64,000 bases of DNA from Rubripirellula amarantea (GCF_007859865.1 NZ_SJPI01000001.1:806001-870000); one strand, 5' to 3'. Counted from the stretch's first letter, positions 44,374 to 54,830 are shown. The notes: generated from the letters alone by a model not told the origin. Numbers and translations: made by a program.

Positions 44374-45492
44374 TTATTTTGCGCGACGATAGAAAGGCAG
44401 TTTGGTAGCGACCGCCTCGGCATTTTTCCCGCGAATGTCGATGGTGTAGCGAGGTAGATCCGCCACACCGGCGTCAATGTATGCCACGGCAATCGCTTTG
44501 CCCAACGTGGGGGAAGGACCGCCACTAGTGATCACTCCCACAGGTTCGCCGTTGGGTCCTAGAACCGTTGATCCTTCACGCGCGGGGCGCTTGCCTTCAA
44601 GGATTAGCCCACGTCGCACTCGCTTGGGCCCCTCACTGGCGATCTGGCGTAATGCCTCGTCACCGATAAACCCACGACCTTCAAGATTGCAGGCGAAAGT
44701 TAAGCCTGCTGTGATCGGGTCGATGGTTTCGTCGAGTTCATGTCCGTAAAGTGGCATCGCCGCTTCAAGCCGCAAGGTATCGCGTGCTCCGAGTCCAGCC
44801 GGTGCAAAGCCAGCCTCGCGACCGCACAACAATACGTTTTCCCAGATACGCGTTGCTTCCTCGGCCCGGACGATCAGCTCGAAACCATCCTCGCCAGTGT
44901 ACCCCGTGCGACTAATGATGACTGGTTTGGAAAACTGATCCGTGATGACCGTGCGATAGTACTTCAAGCGTTTCGGGTCAAACTTAAACAATCGCGAGCA
45001 TACTTCCATCGCCATCGGACCTTGGACAGCGATCATCGCCGTCAATTCCGTTCGATCCGAAACCGTGACAGTGGGATAGTCAGCCAAATGCGGCACGATC
45101 CAATTTAGAATTTTCTCTCGATTGGACGCATTAACGACCATCAAGTGGAAACGACGTTGGGAAGGCGTTTCTAAGTTTGAAACCAGCACATCATCGAGGA
45201 CACCGCCATCGGCATTGCACATCAATCCATATCGAACTGTACCGATGGGCATATCGCTAACGCGGCGAGTTAGAAGATGGTCAAGCAATTGCTCGCTGCC
45301 ATCGCCGTCAAACCGCAATCGCCCCATGTGGGATACGTCAAATAGGGCAGCAGAAGTCCGGCAAGTTTGGTGCTCGGTGACGATCGACGAGTACTGAATC
45401 GGCATTTCATAGCCGGCGAAGGGAACCAAGCGGGCACCGGCGTCACGGTGCCACTGAATCAAGGGTGTTGCATGCAGGTCAGTCGAAGTCAC
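44374..45492 (-). CDS. gcvT: Aminomethyltransferase (glycine cleavage T protein)
   Basis: A 372-aa protein from GTG 45492. The frame is open to 45888, but that would run under the divergent radical SAM gene and add 132 residues without family likeness. GcvT features are TPLIQWHRDAGARLVPFAGY, FDVSHMGRLRFDG, SRTGYTGEDGFELIV and GARDTLRLEAAMPLYGHELD. It transfers the methylene group to tetrahydrofolate. It is first in the gcvT-gcvH-ligase run. gcvP is not in the window, so the P protein lies elsewhere. Confidence 0.95.
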   Translation of the reverse strand: MTSTDLHATPLIQWHRDAGARLVPFAGYEMPIQYSSIVTEHQTCRTSAALFDVSHMGRLRFDGDGSEQLLDHLLTRRVSDMPIGTVRYGLMCNADGGVLDDVLVSNLETPSQRRFHLMVVNASNREKILNWIVPHLADYPTVTVSDRTELTAMIAVQGPMAMEVCSRLFKFDPKRLKYYRTVITDQFSKPVIISRTGYTGEDGFELIVRAEEATRIWENVLLCGREAGFAPAGLGARDTLRLEAAMPLYGHELDETIDPITAGLTFACNLEGRGFIGDEALRQIASEGPKRVRRGLILEGKRPAREGSTVLGPNGEPVGVITSGGPSPTLGKAIAVAYIDAGVADLPRYTIDIRGKNAEAVATKLPFYRRAK

Positions 45493-45723
45493 GGAAATTT
45501 CACTCGTCAAAGAAGGGAAGGGACTCACACAATGTACGCATCCAAGCACAACCAGTAACCTACCCAACGGCAAGCGACCGCTCCCAAGCGAGGGCATATC
45601 GTCGCTAAGATAGTTAAGGCAACGATCGCGCCTGCTACCCGCAAGTCGATGGCGGATCGCAGACCATTGCAGCCATTGCCTATCGACTCTGACTCTCACT
45701 TCCCTTTGACGCCGCGAGCCTGA

Positions 45724-46731
45724 ATGTCTGTTTTGCTTCCCGTGATTGATGCTGGATTGCCCACGGGTATTGTGGCGCCTTTTGGACAACGAATCCGTCA
45801 GCTCGATGGTGATTTCACACGCACCTCTTTGGCGAATTTGCAAATCAACTTGGGAAAACTGTGTAATCAGACCTGCACACATTGCCATGTCGAAGCGGGG
45901 CCCACAAAGACTCGCGAGAACATGAACAGCGAGGTGGCGGACCGGGTAATGGAGCTAGCGTCGCTGACTAAGCGATTGCAAACGGTTGATTTGACTGGTG
46001 GCGCCCCCGAGATGAACCCTCACTTCCGTCGCTTGGTTCGATTCTTTCGTTCTCGCGATTTGCAAGTCATTGACCGTTGCAATCTCACCATCTTGACTCA
46101 GCCCGGCTATGAAGACTTAGCGGACTTCTTAGCGGAACAAGGCGTCAACGTCGTTGCCTCGTTGCCATGCTACTTAGAGGACAACGTTGACGGCCAACGA
46201 GGCAATGGAGTGTTCGCTCGCAGCATCGAAGGCATTCGCATGCTCAACGAACGAGGCTACGGAAAAACATTACCGCTCGACTTGGTCTACAACCCAACCG
46301 GACCATCGTTGCCACCTGACCAGACCGCTTTGCAAGCGGATTACAAACGCGAACTGAAGGCACGCTACGACATTGAATTTAACTCGCTGTTCTGCATCAC
46401 CAACATCCCAATCAAGCGGTATGCCCAGTATCTTGCCAAACGGAACAAGCTAGATGACTACATGCGTTTGTTGGCCGATAGTTTTAATCCAGCCGCCGTT
46501 TCGTCGGTGATGTGCCGGTCGTTGGTTTCGATCGGTTGGGACGGGGCAATCTATGATTGCGATTTCAATCAGATGCTCGAAATACCATTGGCCGGAGAGC
46601 CGCGTCAGTCGGTTTGGGACATCAACACATTTGACGATGTCATCCATAAGTCAATCGCTACAGCCGATCACTGCTATGGCTGCACCGCCGGTTCGGGCAG
46701 CAGTTGCGGCGGAGCCATTGTAAACGAGTGA
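45724..46731 (+). CDS. arsS: ArsS-like arsenosugar biosynthesis radical SAM protein
   Basis: A 335-aa radical S-adenosylmethionine enzyme. The iron-sulfur cluster motif CNQTCTHC has Cys47, Cys51 and Cys54. The pattern TLPLDLVYNPTGPSLPPDQT, SLFCITNIPIKRY and the C-terminal Cys cluster DHCYGCTAGSGSSCGGA match the ArsS family with its DUF3641-type C-terminus. ArsS is known to join an arsenic group to the 5'-deoxyadenosyl moiety in arsenosugar synthesis. The next gene is an ArsM-like methyltransferase, which strongly supports the call. It is divergent from gcvT with a 231-bp gap. Confidence 0.88.
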   Translation: MSVLLPVIDAGLPTGIVAPFGQRIRQLDGDFTRTSLANLQINLGKLCNQTCTHCHVEAGPTKTRENMNSEVADRVMELASLTKRLQTVDLTGGAPEMNPHFRRLVRFFRSRDLQVIDRCNLTILTQPGYEDLADFLAEQGVNVVASLPCYLEDNVDGQRGNGVFARSIEGIRMLNERGYGKTLPLDLVYNPTGPSLPPDQTALQADYKRELKARYDIEFNSLFCITNIPIKRYAQYLAKRNKLDDYMRLLADSFNPAAVSSVMCRSLVSIGWDGAIYDCDFNQMLEIPLAGEPRQSVWDINTFDDVIHKSIATADHCYGCTAGSGSSCGGAIVNE

Positions 46732-46780
46732 TGGTCCTGTACATGTATGCTTGCCTTACCTTTCTTGAGTTGATGCCTAG

Positions 46781-47929
46781 ATGTTGAACACTGAATCCGC
46801 CGTACGTGATCGCTACACCGACGCTGCTCAAAATCAGGAACCCGCCCTTTGTTGCCCCGTCAATTATGACCGACGATACCTCGAAGTAATTCCGCAAGAG
46901 GTGATCGATCGAGACTACGGGTGTGGCGATCCGTCAAAGTATGTCAACGCCGGCGAAACGGTTTTGGATCTCGGCAGCGGAGGCGGAAAGATTTGCTTTA
47001 TCGCTTCGCAGGTGGTCGGCAATCAAGGAAAGGTGATTGGTGTCGATATGAACGACACCATGTTGGAATTAGCTCGCCGCAGCCAACGTGAAGTGGCACA
47101 GAAGATTGGCTACGACAACGTGACCTTTCATAAAGGCAAAATTCAAGACATGGTGATCGACCGTGACCGCGTGGACGCGTACTTGGCTGAAAACCCAGTA
47201 CAGGACGAACCTGGGCTACAGCGGCTCGAGGCGTTCATGACAAACATGCGGCAACAGTCACCGATGATCGCTGACAACTCCATCGACGTCGTGGTTAGCA
47301 ACTGTGTGCTCAACTTAGTCGACGGCAATGAGAAGGAACAACTGTTCCGCGAGATATTCCGGGTACTCAAGATCGGCGGCCGGGCGGTCATTAGTGACAT
47401 CGTCAGCGACGAGGCGGTACCGTTGGCGATGCAGCAGGACGCTAATTTATGGAGCGGCTGCATTTCCGGCGCGTTTCAGGAACGGGAGTTCTTACGCGCG
47501 TTCGAGCGAGCGGGTTTCATGGGTATTCACATGCCGGTTTTGCAACCAGAGCCCTGGCAAACAGTGCAGGGCATCGAGTTTCGATCAGCCACCGTGATCG
47601 CGTACAAGCCAGATCCCAGCGGTTGTTTCGAACACAACGAAGCGGTGATCTACCGTGGGCCATATCGACAAGTCACCGATGATATGGGCAATGTGTTCGA
47701 ACGCGGTCAACGCACAGCCACTTGCCGAAAGACATTCACGATGATGACATCCGAACCCTATGGTGATGACTTCATTGCGGTTTCTCCGCTGACACCGATC
47801 AGTGCGGATGACGCCAAACAATTTGATAGTTCCGCGAATGCTCTTCGTTCCCCTCGCGTGACCAAAGGCAAGAACTTTGACTTGACCATCATGGGCCAAG
47901 ATTGCTGCGGCGAAGAAAACTGCTGCTAA
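46781..47929 (+). CDS. arsM: ArsM-like arsenite methyltransferase
   Basis: A 382-aa SAM-dependent methyltransferase. Motif I is VLDLGSGGGKICF at 61-73. Three Cys placed like the catalytic Cys of ArsM are seen at 48 (DYGCGDP), 175 (SNCVLNLV) and 227 (SGCISGAF), and LKIGGRAVISDIV follows the family. There is a charged insert at about 128-162. The C-terminal half (about 270-382) is an added domain ending DCCGEENCC, a Cys-rich tail that may bind arsenite. It begins 49 nt after arsS and likely supplies methylated arsenic to it (inference). Confidence 0.85.
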   Translation: MLNTESAVRDRYTDAAQNQEPALCCPVNYDRRYLEVIPQEVIDRDYGCGDPSKYVNAGETVLDLGSGGGKICFIASQVVGNQGKVIGVDMNDTMLELARRSQREVAQKIGYDNVTFHKGKIQDMVIDRDRVDAYLAENPVQDEPGLQRLEAFMTNMRQQSPMIADNSIDVVVSNCVLNLVDGNEKEQLFREIFRVLKIGGRAVISDIVSDEAVPLAMQQDANLWSGCISGAFQEREFLRAFERAGFMGIHMPVLQPEPWQTVQGIEFRSATVIAYKPDPSGCFEHNEAVIYRGPYRQVTDDMGNVFERGQRTATCRKTFTMMTSEPYGDDFIAVSPLTPISADDAKQFDSSANALRSPRVTKGKNFDLTIMGQDCCGEENCC

Positions 47930-47976
47930 CTCGAGTGACTGACCGTTAGTTCTTCAACGTCATAGGCGCACTCGCA

Positions 47977-49197
47977 TCAAACGAAATTTTCGACGACACC
48001 GATCCCATCGATTCCAACGCGGCGAAGCAAATTCGCGACTTGAGTCAACGTGTCCGGCGTGCTCTGGTTGACGTCGTGAACAATCACGGCGCTATCAATC
48101 ACAGGAGCCAAAATCTGTGCTGCTTGAAGATCGAGCACGGGACCATCAATGATTAGCAAATCAAAGTGCTTCCGCAATGATTCAATCATATGAGCACACT
48201 CTATGTGCGATGGCTGGTCAGCCGGACGCATCGGCAAGAGAGGCAGGAACGTCAAATTATCTTCAATTGCATGGACCGCGATCTCTCCGATCGGCAATCG
48301 TTGGCGGACATGCTCAATCCAGCCGAAATCCAAATCCAGGCGCAGATCATCGGCAAGCGTAGGATCAGCTAAATCGGCATCAATCAACCCGACGCGTAGA
48401 CCGGACGATGCAGCGGCAAGTGCAGTTCCAATAGCAACCGTCGAACGCCCTTCGCCCGCCAGCAGACTGGTGATCAACATGGTCTGCAATCCTCCCGTCG
48501 CGGCTTCGCTGATGCGATCAGCAAGATCCTGAAAAAGAGAACCTTCGAAGAACAAGTCGGCAATGGTTTGAGGGACGTCAAAAACCTCTACCTCCCAACT
48601 GGCCCGAATCGGAGTCGTGACGCCCACACCGGAAGAGGTTGGTGATTCATCGACCATGCGACGGTCGTGTTCGCGTTGGAAGTGAGGCTGGGTTTCTGTT
48701 GCGGACGCTGCATAGTGATAGGTTGACTCCGCGGGCGTGATTGGCTCTGCGGGATAGGTTTCCACGAATAAGCTTGGCGAAGCGGCGTGCGACTCCGGTG
48801 CATGCTCAGGTTCAGAAACGGGCGGCTTCGTTGAAGATGGGGTTCGAGGGATCGAATATGCCGTGTGGATGTGCTGAAGGTGTCGGTCATCTATCCGAGT
48901 TTCCACGACATTTGCACTCACCTGCGATCGCGTGGTTGCTGGACTAGCGACTGGCACATGACTGGTATGAGTGGCGATTCGCTGGCTACCACTATCGATA
49001 CGCGTGATGGCATCGTCGACCGTACGAACCCATGTCTCAGGCGTACGAATCGCCTCAGTCGTACGATTCAGCTCGGTGGCGTTCGCGTGTTGAACACGAT
49101 TCGCGTCTTGCTCAGCCGCCGATATGGTCGGATTGCTGGGCTTGCTTTGGCTTTGACGAGCGAACGCTTTGACGAAGGCTTGACCGGTCGTACTCAT
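47977..49197 (-). CDS. ParA/BY-kinase-like ATPase with Arg in the P-loop
   Basis: A 406-aa protein from the ATG at 49197 (the frame opens to TTG 49227). The N-terminal 200 residues are low complexity, rich in Ser/Thr/Pro/His. The C-terminal ATPase domain has LLAGEGRSTVAIG, where BY-kinases have GEGKST, VGLIDADLADPTLAD as Walker A', and LLIIDGPVLDLQ as Walker B. It resembles CpsD/Wzc-type tyrosine kinases that govern polysaccharide export, but no C-terminal Tyr cluster is present. It converges with arsM and lies 61 nt after a single-pass membrane protein. Confidence 0.78.
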   Translation of the reverse strand: MSTTGQAFVKAFARQSQSKPSNPTISAAEQDANRVQHANATELNRTTEAIRTPETWVRTVDDAITRIDSGSQRIATHTSHVPVASPATTRSQVSANVVETRIDDRHLQHIHTAYSIPRTPSSTKPPVSEPEHAPESHAASPSLFVETYPAEPITPAESTYHYAASATETQPHFQREHDRRMVDESPTSSGVGVTTPIRASWEVEVFDVPQTIADLFFEGSLFQDLADRISEAATGGLQTMLITSLLAGEGRSTVAIGTALAAASSGLRVGLIDADLADPTLADDLRLDLDFGWIEHVRQRLPIGEIAVHAIEDNLTFLPLLPMRPADQPSHIECAHMIESLRKHFDLLIIDGPVLDLQAAQILAPVIDSAVIVHDVNQSTPDTLTQVANLLRRVGIDGIGVVENFV

Positions 49198-49258
49198 GAT
49201 AAAATCGCGACAGTGAAAGATTGGCAAAAGACAGTGAGGAAAATCGACAGCCTCGGAA

Positions 49259-50527
49259 CTAGGAAGCGTCCGGAGCTACGCTTGGCATCGGCGGCAGGTA
49301 CTGCAACCAATCGGCAACGCCGGCGGGTGTAGCCGATTCTTCGTAAGCAGCGTCGAACTGCATCGGAGCGGAATCCGCTGCACGTGCCGCCATTTCAAGT
49401 TCTTCAAGCGAAGGTGCATCGATCGAAGGGCGATTCGGCATGCGACTTGATGCTGGACGAATCACGGAACCGTCGGAAGATGACGATTGTGCGAAATTCG
49501 ATGAATCGAAACCTGATCGCGTCAGGGATTCATCCGATGGTTCGACTACCGATTCACTGCTCGCGGCGTCGTTGCTAGCGATCGTCGAAACAGCCGGCGA
49601 CCCAAGCGAAACGGTCGCATCCATTTGGTCGGGCCGAGTTGGTTCAGGTCTAACTCGCGAATTTTCGCCAGGAACACCATGGTCGGTGTGTGCATGCGCG
49701 GCCGATGCCGAATCACCCGCCAAATTGTATGAGGGAGCTGCACCGTGCGCGACAGACGCATCGCTTGGTCGCGCCGCGGAAGGCGTTTGAGAAGATGGCG
49801 TCATCAATCCCGATGTCGATGATCCCGATGCCATCTTAGTCGAGCTAACACTGTCCAACGGAACTTGTTCGCCACTGGGCGCGGAAATCCCGAGCTCATC
49901 TGAAACCACAATCTCACCCGCATCGAAATCCAACACTGATTCCGATGCAGCGAATTGATCTTCAGGAGTCGACGATCCCCGACGACTTGTCCATACCGCT
50001 GCCACAACGACGATCAGCAGCAGCACAACGCCTTTGCGATGGGCAACCACCGTTTCCATCCAACTACGACCGGCAGGCTGTCCTTCGTCGCGACGATGAC
50101 CAGCGGACCGAACCTCGGTTTGCTGATTTGCATCTTGTTCGGACGAGACCATGTGGTCGAGGTTGCCGTTTTGGCCGAAGCCTGCCTCGCTACGGACATG
50201 CTCGGCGAATGCATTGTCGCCCAGTGCTTCCGGAGCGGGTCGACCGAGGCCGAGGTCCTGGTACCGGTCGGCTGAAAAACCGAAACTCGGTGACTCTGCG
50301 GACGCGAACTCGTTTCTCTGTGCAGTTTCGATCGCTGAACTGGCTGGTTGCTCAGCAAAAGAGGACGCCTTGGCCTCCGCACCTCGAGCTGTTGGAGTCA
50401 GATCTCGCAACTGGAACAACGTGGGTGGCAGATCGGTAGATCCTAGTTCTGCAGCGTTGGCCGTCGACGCAGGCTTGCCTGCCTGCCAACGACTGTCGTT
50501 GTTAGGCCGATTCGGCGAGACAGTCAT
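49259..50527 (-). CDS. Single-pass membrane protein, unknown
   Basis: A 422-aa protein with AGGA 9 nt before the ATG. Residues 1-155 are polar and disordered-looking. A membrane segment lies at about 168-182 (GVVLLLIVVVAAVWT) next to basic HRK and RRG. A long Ser/Ala/Asp-rich region follows, and the C-terminus (about 360-422) has a more ordered helix, EELEMAARAADSAPMQFDA, then WLQYLPPMPS. No family was recognised. It is probably co-transcribed with the BY-kinase-like gene, in the way a membrane activator would be (inference). Confidence 0.7.
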   Translation of the reverse strand: MTVSPNRPNNDSRWQAGKPASTANAAELGSTDLPPTLFQLRDLTPTARGAEAKASSFAEQPASSAIETAQRNEFASAESPSFGFSADRYQDLGLGRPAPEALGDNAFAEHVRSEAGFGQNGNLDHMVSSEQDANQQTEVRSAGHRRDEGQPAGRSWMETVVAHRKGVVLLLIVVVAAVWTSRRGSSTPEDQFAASESVLDFDAGEIVVSDELGISAPSGEQVPLDSVSSTKMASGSSTSGLMTPSSQTPSAARPSDASVAHGAAPSYNLAGDSASAAHAHTDHGVPGENSRVRPEPTRPDQMDATVSLGSPAVSTIASNDAASSESVVEPSDESLTRSGFDSSNFAQSSSSDGSVIRPASSRMPNRPSIDAPSLEELEMAARAADSAPMQFDAAYEESATPAGVADWLQYLPPMPSVAPDAS

Positions 50528-51040
50528 ACGAGTGTCCTGGTTTGAATGAAAAAAGTCTTGGGGAACATAAAATGACTTGGCTCATTTGCAGTGAAACGAG
50601 CGGTCGACGCCGGCAAAGACGTCAACGATCCCCCATGGAATGCATGCACTCTTCATTTATCGGATCGGAGTGTTCACATCTTGAGGGATCTGCGGAATAG
50701 ACAAACTCGAACGATCAGGCAAGATTGAATAGCGAATTCAGTGGTCTCGAAGTGCCTAAGTGACCAAAAATCACGTTCCGGGGACTCAACCTCGCCTAAT
50801 CAAGTTGCAAATCAGCTTGCTCAATCGCGTCCCGGGCCACTTGGAAAGCTGCGAACCGGGAACAAGCTGTGGACATTCAGCGAAAACCAGCCAAAATGCT
50901 GGTCTCGGCCCTCGGTGTTCTTATGCTCCGTGGCCAAGAGCCCCTGCGTCGTCAGCGATTCGCTGACCGCTCCCCATCACAGCATTTCCTACCCGTCATG
51001 CTGCGATTTCAACTCTAGTCGTGAAACTGACCCGAATCCC
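50528..51040 (+). other. 513-bp leader upstream of metH with three hairpins
   Basis: Three stems lie in the last 215 bp: TCCCGG/CCGGGA (50830-50861), CCAGC/GCTGG with a 6-nt loop (50887-50902), and a perfect GTCAGCG/CGCTGAC with a 3-nt loop (50951-50967). metH is often under cobalamin, SAM or SAH riboswitch control, but I could not match the conserved cores of those classes. The frame is open here, yet it lacks the metH family beginning. Confidence 0.45.
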
Positions 51041-54000
51041 ATGCTTCAACCCAACGCTACTGAATCCCAGCTCAACGAATTGATCCGCGAACGAGTATTG
51101 CTGCTCGACGGAGCGATGGGGACGATGATTCAGCGTCTCGGATTCGATGAAGCTGCTGTTCGAGGGGACCGATTCGCTGATCACCACAAGGATCTGAAAA
51201 ACTTTTCCGATATCCTGTGCCTCACGCATCCTGACAAGATCACCGATATTCACGATGCCTACTACGCTGCGGGCAGCGATATTGTCGAAACCAATTCGTT
51301 CGGTGCTTCGCCCGTGGGAATGATCGAATTCGATCTTCCCTTGGAATTGGTTGACGAGATCAATCACGCTGCCGTCGCGTGCGCTAGAAAGGCGGCCGAT
51401 AAGTGGACAGAGAAGACTCCCGACAAACCTCGCTTCGTGGCTGGGTCAATCGGTCCGACAACTCGCCAGCTTGCAATTAGCACCAAAGAAGACCCCGCTC
51501 ACCGTGACACTACGTTCATGGAGATGGTCGAAAGCTATCGTGCGCAGGTCAAATCCCTTTGCGAAGCTGGCGTCGATATCCTGCTTCCCGAAACAGCCAT
51601 CGATACGCTTAACCTGAAAGCGTGCTTGTTCGCGATTCAAGATTACTTTGATGGTGGAGGCCGCCGCGTGCCCGTGATGGCATCGGGAACCTTCGCCGAT
51701 GGTGGGCGAACATTTGTGAGTGCACAAAGCGTCGAAGCATTCTGGACCGCGATCAACCACTTCCCGTTGTTGTCGGTCGGGATGAACTGCGCTCTTGGGC
51801 CTGACGTGATGCGGCCGCACATCGAAGAGTTGTCCAAAGTTGCTGGGATCCCGATCTCATGTCACCCCAACGCTGGACTGCCCAATGAAATGGGGCAATT
51901 CGACCTGGGGCCTAAAGCGATGGCTGACAAAGTCGGCGAATACGCTGAAAACGGTTGGATCAATATTCTCGGTGGCTGTTGCGGCACCACGCCCGATCAC
52001 ATCGCGGCGATGGCTGAACGCGTTAAAGGTCTCAAGCCAAAGCAGGAGTCATCGATTCCTTCCTACACGCGATTATCGGGCCAGTTGCCGATGGTGATGC
52101 GTCCGGAAATCCCATTCACCATGGTCGGCGAACGCACCAACGTCACTGGCAGCCGAAAGTTCGCAAACCTCATTCGCAACGAAAAGTTTGAGGAAGCGGT
52201 CGAGGTCGCTCGCGAACAAGTCGAAAACGGTGCAACCATTATCGATATCAACTTCGACGATGCGTTGCTTGATGGCGAAGAGGCAATGACTCGCTTTTTA
52301 CGTTTGATCTCTGGTGACGATGTCGCGGCATCAGTGCCCGTGATGATCGACAGCAGCAAATGGGAAGTGCTTGAAGCGGGGTTGCGAAACGTCCAAGGTA
52401 AAGCGATCGTCAATTCGATATCGCTCAAGGACGGTGAGGCCGAATTCCTTCGCCGCGCAAGGCTTGTGCGCAAGTATGGTGCCGCCGCTGTCGTGATGGC
52501 TTTTGACGAAGACGGGCAAGCCGCCGACGAGGACAACAAAGTTCGCATCTGCAAACGCGCCTACAAGTTGTTGACCGAGGAAGCCAACTTCCCGCCCGAA
52601 GACATCATCTTTGACCCGAACATTTTGACCGTCGCAACGGGCATGGACGAACACAACAACTATGCGGTTGATTTTGTAAACGCCGTCGCTCGGATCAAGA
52701 AAGAGTGCCCGGGCGCAAAAACCAGCGGTGGTGTCAGCAACATCAGCTTTAGTTTTCGCGGCAACGACCCCGTGCGTGAAGCCATTCATAGCGCGTTCCT
52801 CTACAAGGCCGTTCAAGCGGGCCTCGACATGGGCATCGTTAACGCTGGTCAACTTGAAGTCTACGAAGAAATCCCCAAGGACTTGCTCGAACGAGTCGAG
52901 GATGTGCTTTGGAATCGACGTGATGATGCCACGGACCGCATGCTCGAATTCGCAGAATCGGTGAAAGGCACCGGTAAAAAGAAATCCGGTGAAGACCTAA
53001 CCTGGCGTGAACAACCAATCGCTGGCCGCATGCAGCACGCGTTGATCAAGGGAATCGACAAGTACATCGTCGAGGACACCGAAGAAGCGAGGCAACACTA
53101 TGACAAGTGCTTGCACGTGATCGAAGGCCCATTGATGGACGGCATGAGTGTTGTAGGCGATTTGTTCGGCCAAGGCAAAATGTTCCTGCCGCAAGTCGTC
53201 AAAAGTGCTCGTGTGATGAAAAAGGCAGTTGCCTACCTTGAGCCTTTCATGGAAGAGGAAAAGCGGCTTGCTGGTGTAGAGAACGACGCGGCGCGTGGCA
53301 AGTTCTTGATCGCAACGGTCAAAGGCGATGTCCACGACATTGGTAAGAACATTGTGGGCGTCGTTTTGCAGTGCAATAACTACGAGGTTATCGACCTCGG
53401 CGTGATGGTATCGTGCGAAAAAATCCTCGAAGAAGCCATCAAGCAAGGTGCCGACATGATTGGCTTGAGTGGGCTGATCACGCCTAGCCTTGATGAAATG
53501 GTTCATGTCGCTCGAGAGATGAAGCGAGCCGGTATGACCATGCCGTTGCTTGTCGGCGGAGCCACCACTAGCGCGAAGCACACTGCCGTTCGTATCGCTC
53601 CGGCTTACGATGGTCCAGTTGTGCACGTGATGGATGCTAGTCGCAGCGTCGGCGTGGTTGAAAAGCTACTTAGCACAGACAACCGAGACGCTTTCTTAAG
53701 GGCCAACGTCGAAGAGCAAGAAAAACTCGCTGCCAGTTATCGTGAGCGGACTCAAAAGCTAACGCCTTACGCTGATGCGTTGAAGAATCGTTTTGCTACG
53801 GACTGGAAAACAGTCCAGATCGATAAGCCGGAATTTACCGGAGTGCGAGTCTTGAAGGACTACTCACTCGCTGAGATTCGTCCTTATATCGATTGGTCGC
53901 CGTTCTTCATGACATGGGAACTTAAAGGCAAGTTCCCCAAGATTTTCGACGATGCTGTTGTCGGTGGGCAAGCCAAAGAGCTGTACGACGATGCTAACAA

Positions 54001-54739
54001 GATCCTCGATCAAATCATCGCCAATGGTTCGCTGACCGCCAACGCCGTGTATGGGTTCTGGCCTGCTGCGTCCGATGGCGATGACATCATCGTTTACACC
54101 GACGAAACTCGCACCCAAGAACTTAAGCGACTGCATTGCCTTCGCCAACAATGGGAACGCAAAGGCACGACTGACTATCGGTCGCTCGCTGATTACATCG
54201 CCCCAGTCGACAGTGGTCGTGAAGACTACGTGGGTGGCTTCGTGGTCACCACCGGCATCGGCGCGGAACAACTTGCTGCTAAGTACAAAGCCGATCTCGA
54301 CGACTACAACGCCATCATGGTGCAAGCCGTTGCGGATCGTTTAGCCGAAGCCTTTGCCGAATTGCTACATAAGAAAGCGCGTGTCGAATGGGGATACGGT
54401 CAGTCGGAAAATCTCAGCACCGAAGAAATGATCGGCGAAAAGTATCGAGGCATTCGGCCGGCGGCTGGGTATCCGGCTTGCCCCGATCACACCGAGAAGC
54501 GGACGTTGTTTGACTTGCTTGATGCTGAGAAGAACACGAGTGTGGAATTGACGTCCAGCTACGCAATGACCCCGGGCGCAGCCGTCAGCGGTTTGTACTT
54601 TGGTCATCCGGAAGCTCGCTACTTTGCGGTCGACCGAGTTACCAAGGACCAAATCGAAGACTACGCCAAGCGAAAGGGAGTCAGCATCCAAGAGTGCGAA
54701 CGTTGGCTCAGCCCCAATCTCGCGTACACCCCAGAGTAG
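51041..54739 (+). CDS. metH: Cobalamin-dependent methionine synthase
   Basis: A 1232-aa protein from the ATG at 51041 (E. coli MetH is 1227). In order: a homocysteine domain with zinc ligands Cys250, Cys313 and Cys314 ([16 protein letters not shown]), a methyltetrahydrofolate-binding domain from about 340 ([16 protein letters not shown]), a cap region, a cobalamin domain with DVHDIGKN and His765 as the lower ligand, and an SAM-binding activation domain from about 890 ending with [15 protein letters not shown]. It makes methionine from homocysteine. The open frame extends 300 nt upstream without family likeness. Confidence 0.97.
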   Translation: MLQPNATESQLNELIRERVLLLDGAMGTMIQRLGFDEAAVRGDRFADHHKDLKNFSDILCLTHPDKITDIHDAYYAAGSDIVETNSFGASPVGMIEFDLPLELVDEINHAAVACARKAADKWTEKTPDKPRFVAGSIGPTTRQLAISTKEDPAHRDTTFMEMVESYRAQVKSLCEAGVDILLPETAIDTLNLKACLFAIQDYFDGGGRRVPVMASGTFADGGRTFVSAQSVEAFWTAINHFPLLSVGMNCALGPDVMRPHIEELSKVAGIPISCHPNAGLPNEMGQFDLGPKAMADKVGEYAENGWINILGGCCGTTPDHIAAMAERVKGLKPKQESSIPSYTRLSGQLPMVMRPEIPFTMVGERTNVTGSRKFANLIRNEKFEEAVEVAREQVENGATIIDINFDDALLDGEEAMTRFLRLISGDDVAASVPVMIDSSKWEVLEAGLRNVQGKAIVNSISLKDGEAEFLRRARLVRKYGAAAVVMAFDEDGQAADEDNKVRICKRAYKLLTEEANFPPEDIIFDPNILTVATGMDEHNNYAVDFVNAVARIKKECPGAKTSGGVSNISFSFRGNDPVREAIHSAFLYKAVQAGLDMGIVNAGQLEVYEEIPKDLLERVEDVLWNRRDDATDRMLEFAESVKGTGKKKSGEDLTWREQPIAGRMQHALIKGIDKYIVEDTEEARQHYDKCLHVIEGPLMDGMSVVGDLFGQGKMFLPQVVKSARVMKKAVAYLEPFMEEEKRLAGVENDAARGKFLIATVKGDVHDIGKNIVGVVLQCNNYEVIDLGVMVSCEKILEEAIKQGADMIGLSGLITPSLDEMVHVAREMKRAGMTMPLLVGGATTSAKHTAVRIAPAYDGPVVHVMDASRSVGVVEKLLSTDNRDAFLRANVEEQEKLAASYRERTQKLTPYADALKNRFATDWKTVQIDKPEFTGVRVLKDYSLAEIRPYIDWSPFFMTWELKGKFPKIFDDAVVGGQAKELYDDANKILDQIIANGSLTANAVYGFWPAASDGDDIIVYTDETRTQELKRLHCLRQQWERKGTTDYRSLADYIAPVDSGREDYVGGFVVTTGIGAEQLAAKYKADLDDYNAIMVQAVADRLAEAFAELLHKKARVEWGYGQSENLSTEEMIGEKYRGIRPAAGYPACPDHTEKRTLFDLLDAEKNTSVELTSSYAMTPGAAVSGLYFGHPEARYFAVDRVTKDQIEDYAKRKGVSIQECERWLSPNLAYTPE

Positions 54740-54803
54740 CCGCGTGCGCGCTCTGCGGGCTACCTTGCTTCTTGGCCAAGCCCTTTCTTTAGTCTATTTG
54801 CAA

Positions 54804-54830
54804 CCACGCTTCCTCGCCGAGGAAGTGTGG
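54804..54830. terminator. Hairpin between convergent metH and glycosyltransferase genes
   Basis: A 12-bp stem with one G-T pair (CCACGCTTCCTC with GAGGAAGTGTGG) closes a 3-nt loop, 65 nt after the metH stop. A run of Ts occurs about 18 nt further on, too far for a textbook terminator. It may end metH transcripts inefficiently or stop both convergent transcripts. Confidence 0.5.

Noticed and set aside
45493-45888. In-frame extension of gcvT
   Set aside because: It overlaps the divergent radical SAM gene and adds 132 Arg-rich residues without family likeness. GTG 45492 gives the usual GcvT length.
50830-50967. SAH or cobalamin riboswitch upstream of metH
   Set aside because: GCTGCGAACC and CCGGG fragments look a little like known cores, but the SAH-type GAGGAGCGCTGC block and a B12 box are absent. 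Kept only as a structured-leader observation.
50741-51040. In-frame extension of metH upstream by 100 codons
   Set aside because: The added residues lack family likeness, start without ribosome-binding site, and cover hairpin-forming leader sequence. The ATG at 51041 gives normal MetH length.
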